From positions 1 to 6,252 of the forward strand of contig JAGARS010000009.1 in NCBI GenBank assembly GCA_017622155.1: a stretch of 6,252 bases of DNA, in the 5' to 3' direction. The notes under the pieces are model-generated. The model was not told the DNA's origin. It made no database searches and saw only the letters and a list, made by a program, of their open reading frames with translations. This document shows, one piece after another, positions 5,879-6,252 of the stretch (the first letter of the stretch is position 1; every line of letters starts with the position of its first letter). This stretch comes from Peptococcaceae bacterium (GTDB taxonomy: Bacteria; Bacillota; Peptococcia; Peptococcales; Peptococcaceae). The position numbers and the translations under genes are program-made.

Positions 5879-5893
5879 GTGTTAGAATAACAC
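5879..5893. promoter_or_regulatory. Second T-N11-A palindrome
   Basis: GTGTTA-GAA-TAACAC is a perfect 6-3-6 inverted repeat with T5880 and A5892 eleven bases apart, as in LysR boxes. It lies 39 bases after the permease stop, before the terminator, and about 110 bases upstream of the -35 of the second LysR gene. That is farther than the usual LysR site near -65. It could instead be a 3' RNA hairpin. Confidence 0.4.
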
Positions 5894-5924
5894 CTTCTTC
5901 AATCAAATGAATATTAGAAACCGG

Positions 5925-5962
5925 AAAAGGGGCTTGCGGCTGTGCAAGTCCTTTTTCTGTTG
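5925..5962 (+). terminator. Rho-independent terminator of the permease gene
   Basis: AAAAGGGGCTTGC (5925-5937) pairs with GCAAGTCCTTTTT (5944-5956) around loop GGCTGT. Eleven Watson-Crick pairs plus two G:U form a continuous stem, and the arm runs into TTTTTCTGTT. It ends the permease transcript before the second LysR unit. Confidence 0.88.
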
Positions 5963-5963
5963 C

Positions 5964-5996
5964 TTTACATAAGTTTTACATAAATTTTACACAGTA
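5964..5996 (+). repeat. Three tandem 11-bp repeats upstream of the second LysR promoter
   Basis: TTTACATAAGT, TTTACATAAAT and TTTACACAGTA start at 5964, 5975 and 5986, exactly 11 bases apart, about one helical turn. They end just before the -35 element (6001). Same-face spacing suggests cooperative binding of a regulator; phased A/T tracts that bend DNA are another reading. Confidence 0.5.
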
Positions 5997-6000
5997 TCCC

Positions 6001-6029
6001 TTGTGTTTGGGGGCAACTTTTTGTACAAT
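6001..6029 (+). promoter_or_regulatory. Promoter of the second LysR gene
   Basis: TTGTGT (6001-6006), a 17-base spacer and TACAAT (6024-6029, 5/6 match to consensus). The expected start near 6036 lies inside the hairpin at 6032-6054 and gives a leader of about 35 bases. Confidence 0.55.
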
Positions 6030-6031
6030 AA

Positions 6032-6054
6032 ATATATAAAAGCATTTTATATAT
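6032..6054 (+). promoter_or_regulatory. Perfect A/T inverted repeat touching the ribosome binding site
   Basis: ATATATAAAA-GCA-TTTTATATAT is a perfect ten-base-pair palindrome. Its right arm ends at 6054, immediately before GAGG (6055-6058), the only candidate ribosome binding site of the second LysR gene. It could be an operator at the transcription start, or an RNA hairpin affecting translation. Confidence 0.45.
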
Positions 6055-6070
6055 GAGGTGCGTGATAAGT

Positions 6071-6252
6071 ATGCGTATGGAGCAATTGAAATATCTGGTG
6101 GATGTGGCGGAGACCAAATCTATGACCAAGACGGCGGAGCGTTTGTTTGTCACACCCCAGGCGGTGAGCAAAAATATCAAACAGTTGGAAATGGAACTGG
6201 ATACCACACTGCTGGTGCGTACCAGTGCAGTGGTGGAGTTTACCCATCTGGG
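6071..6252 (+). CDS. Second LysR-type transcriptional regulator (3' truncated by window edge)
   Basis: The first 60 complete codons of a LysR protein, covering most of the winged helix-turn-helix: MRMEQLKYLVDVAETKSMTK, then TPQAVSKNIKQLE (28-40). It is 46/60 identical to the first LysR protein without gaps, and the DNA around the start is alike (TGATA..TATGCGTATGGA), so the two are paralogues. Most differences lie in the recognition helix (Ala35 to Asn, Val36 to Ile) and the wing (53-60), so DNA specificity has probably diverged. The start is less certain than usual: GAGG (6055-6058) is 12 bases from this ATG but only three from an in-frame GTG at 6062, which would add MIS. By analogy with the first gene it may control a second transporter beyond the right edge. 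Confidence 0.88.
   Translation, partial: MRMEQLKYLVDVAETKSMTKTAERLFVTPQAVSKNIKQLEMELDTTLLVRTSAVVEFTHL

Overview
The window looks like ordinary chromosome of a low-to-moderate GC anaerobic Firmicute. My best guess is the Negativicutes (Veillonellaceae/Acidaminococcaceae type). The guess rests on the style of the LysR proteins, their pairing with a Met-rich SLC13-type permease, and a WecG/TagA-type glycosyltransferase; no single marker proves it.

Layout, left to right. (1) 1-926: the 3' end of an unrecognised gene overlaps by four bases (ATGA) a complete WecG/TagA/CpsF glycosyltransferase of cell-surface polymer synthesis. (2) 927-1452: a gene-free stretch of about 525 bp packed with inverted repeats: a long terminator-like stem, a large multi-arm palindrome, two compact hairpins and four ATTGCA repeats. 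(3) 1453-3012, minus strand: a phage/plasmid P4-type superfamily 3 (D5-like) helicase. It has intact Walker A, sensor and arginine motifs, but no primase domain and no other phage gene in the window. (4) 3013-3168: a divergent promoter region. (5) 3169-4065: a LysR-type regulator with a near-consensus promoter and a strong terminator. (6) 4066-4420: a 355-bp leader/intergenic region with a promoter, a textbook LysR-type T-N11-A palindrome and further hairpins. (7) 4421-5839: an SLC13/DASS-like anion permease, probably for di- or tricarboxylates, very rich in Met and with strongly biased codons. (8) 5840-6070: a second T-N11-A palindrome, a terminator, three exactly 11-bp-phased repeats, a promoter and a hairpin touching the ribosome binding site. 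(9) 6071-6252: the start of a second LysR-type gene, 46 of 60 residues identical to the first.

Functionally, LysR plus permease reads as a regulated uptake module. The second LysR suggests that the module, or at least its regulator, was duplicated in tandem. The helicase is best explained as an orphan or remnant of a satellite or plasmid-like element. I found no convincing new multi-gene system. The most original signals are the non-coding ones: the palindrome cluster at 987-1302 and the regulatory DNA around the two LysR genes.
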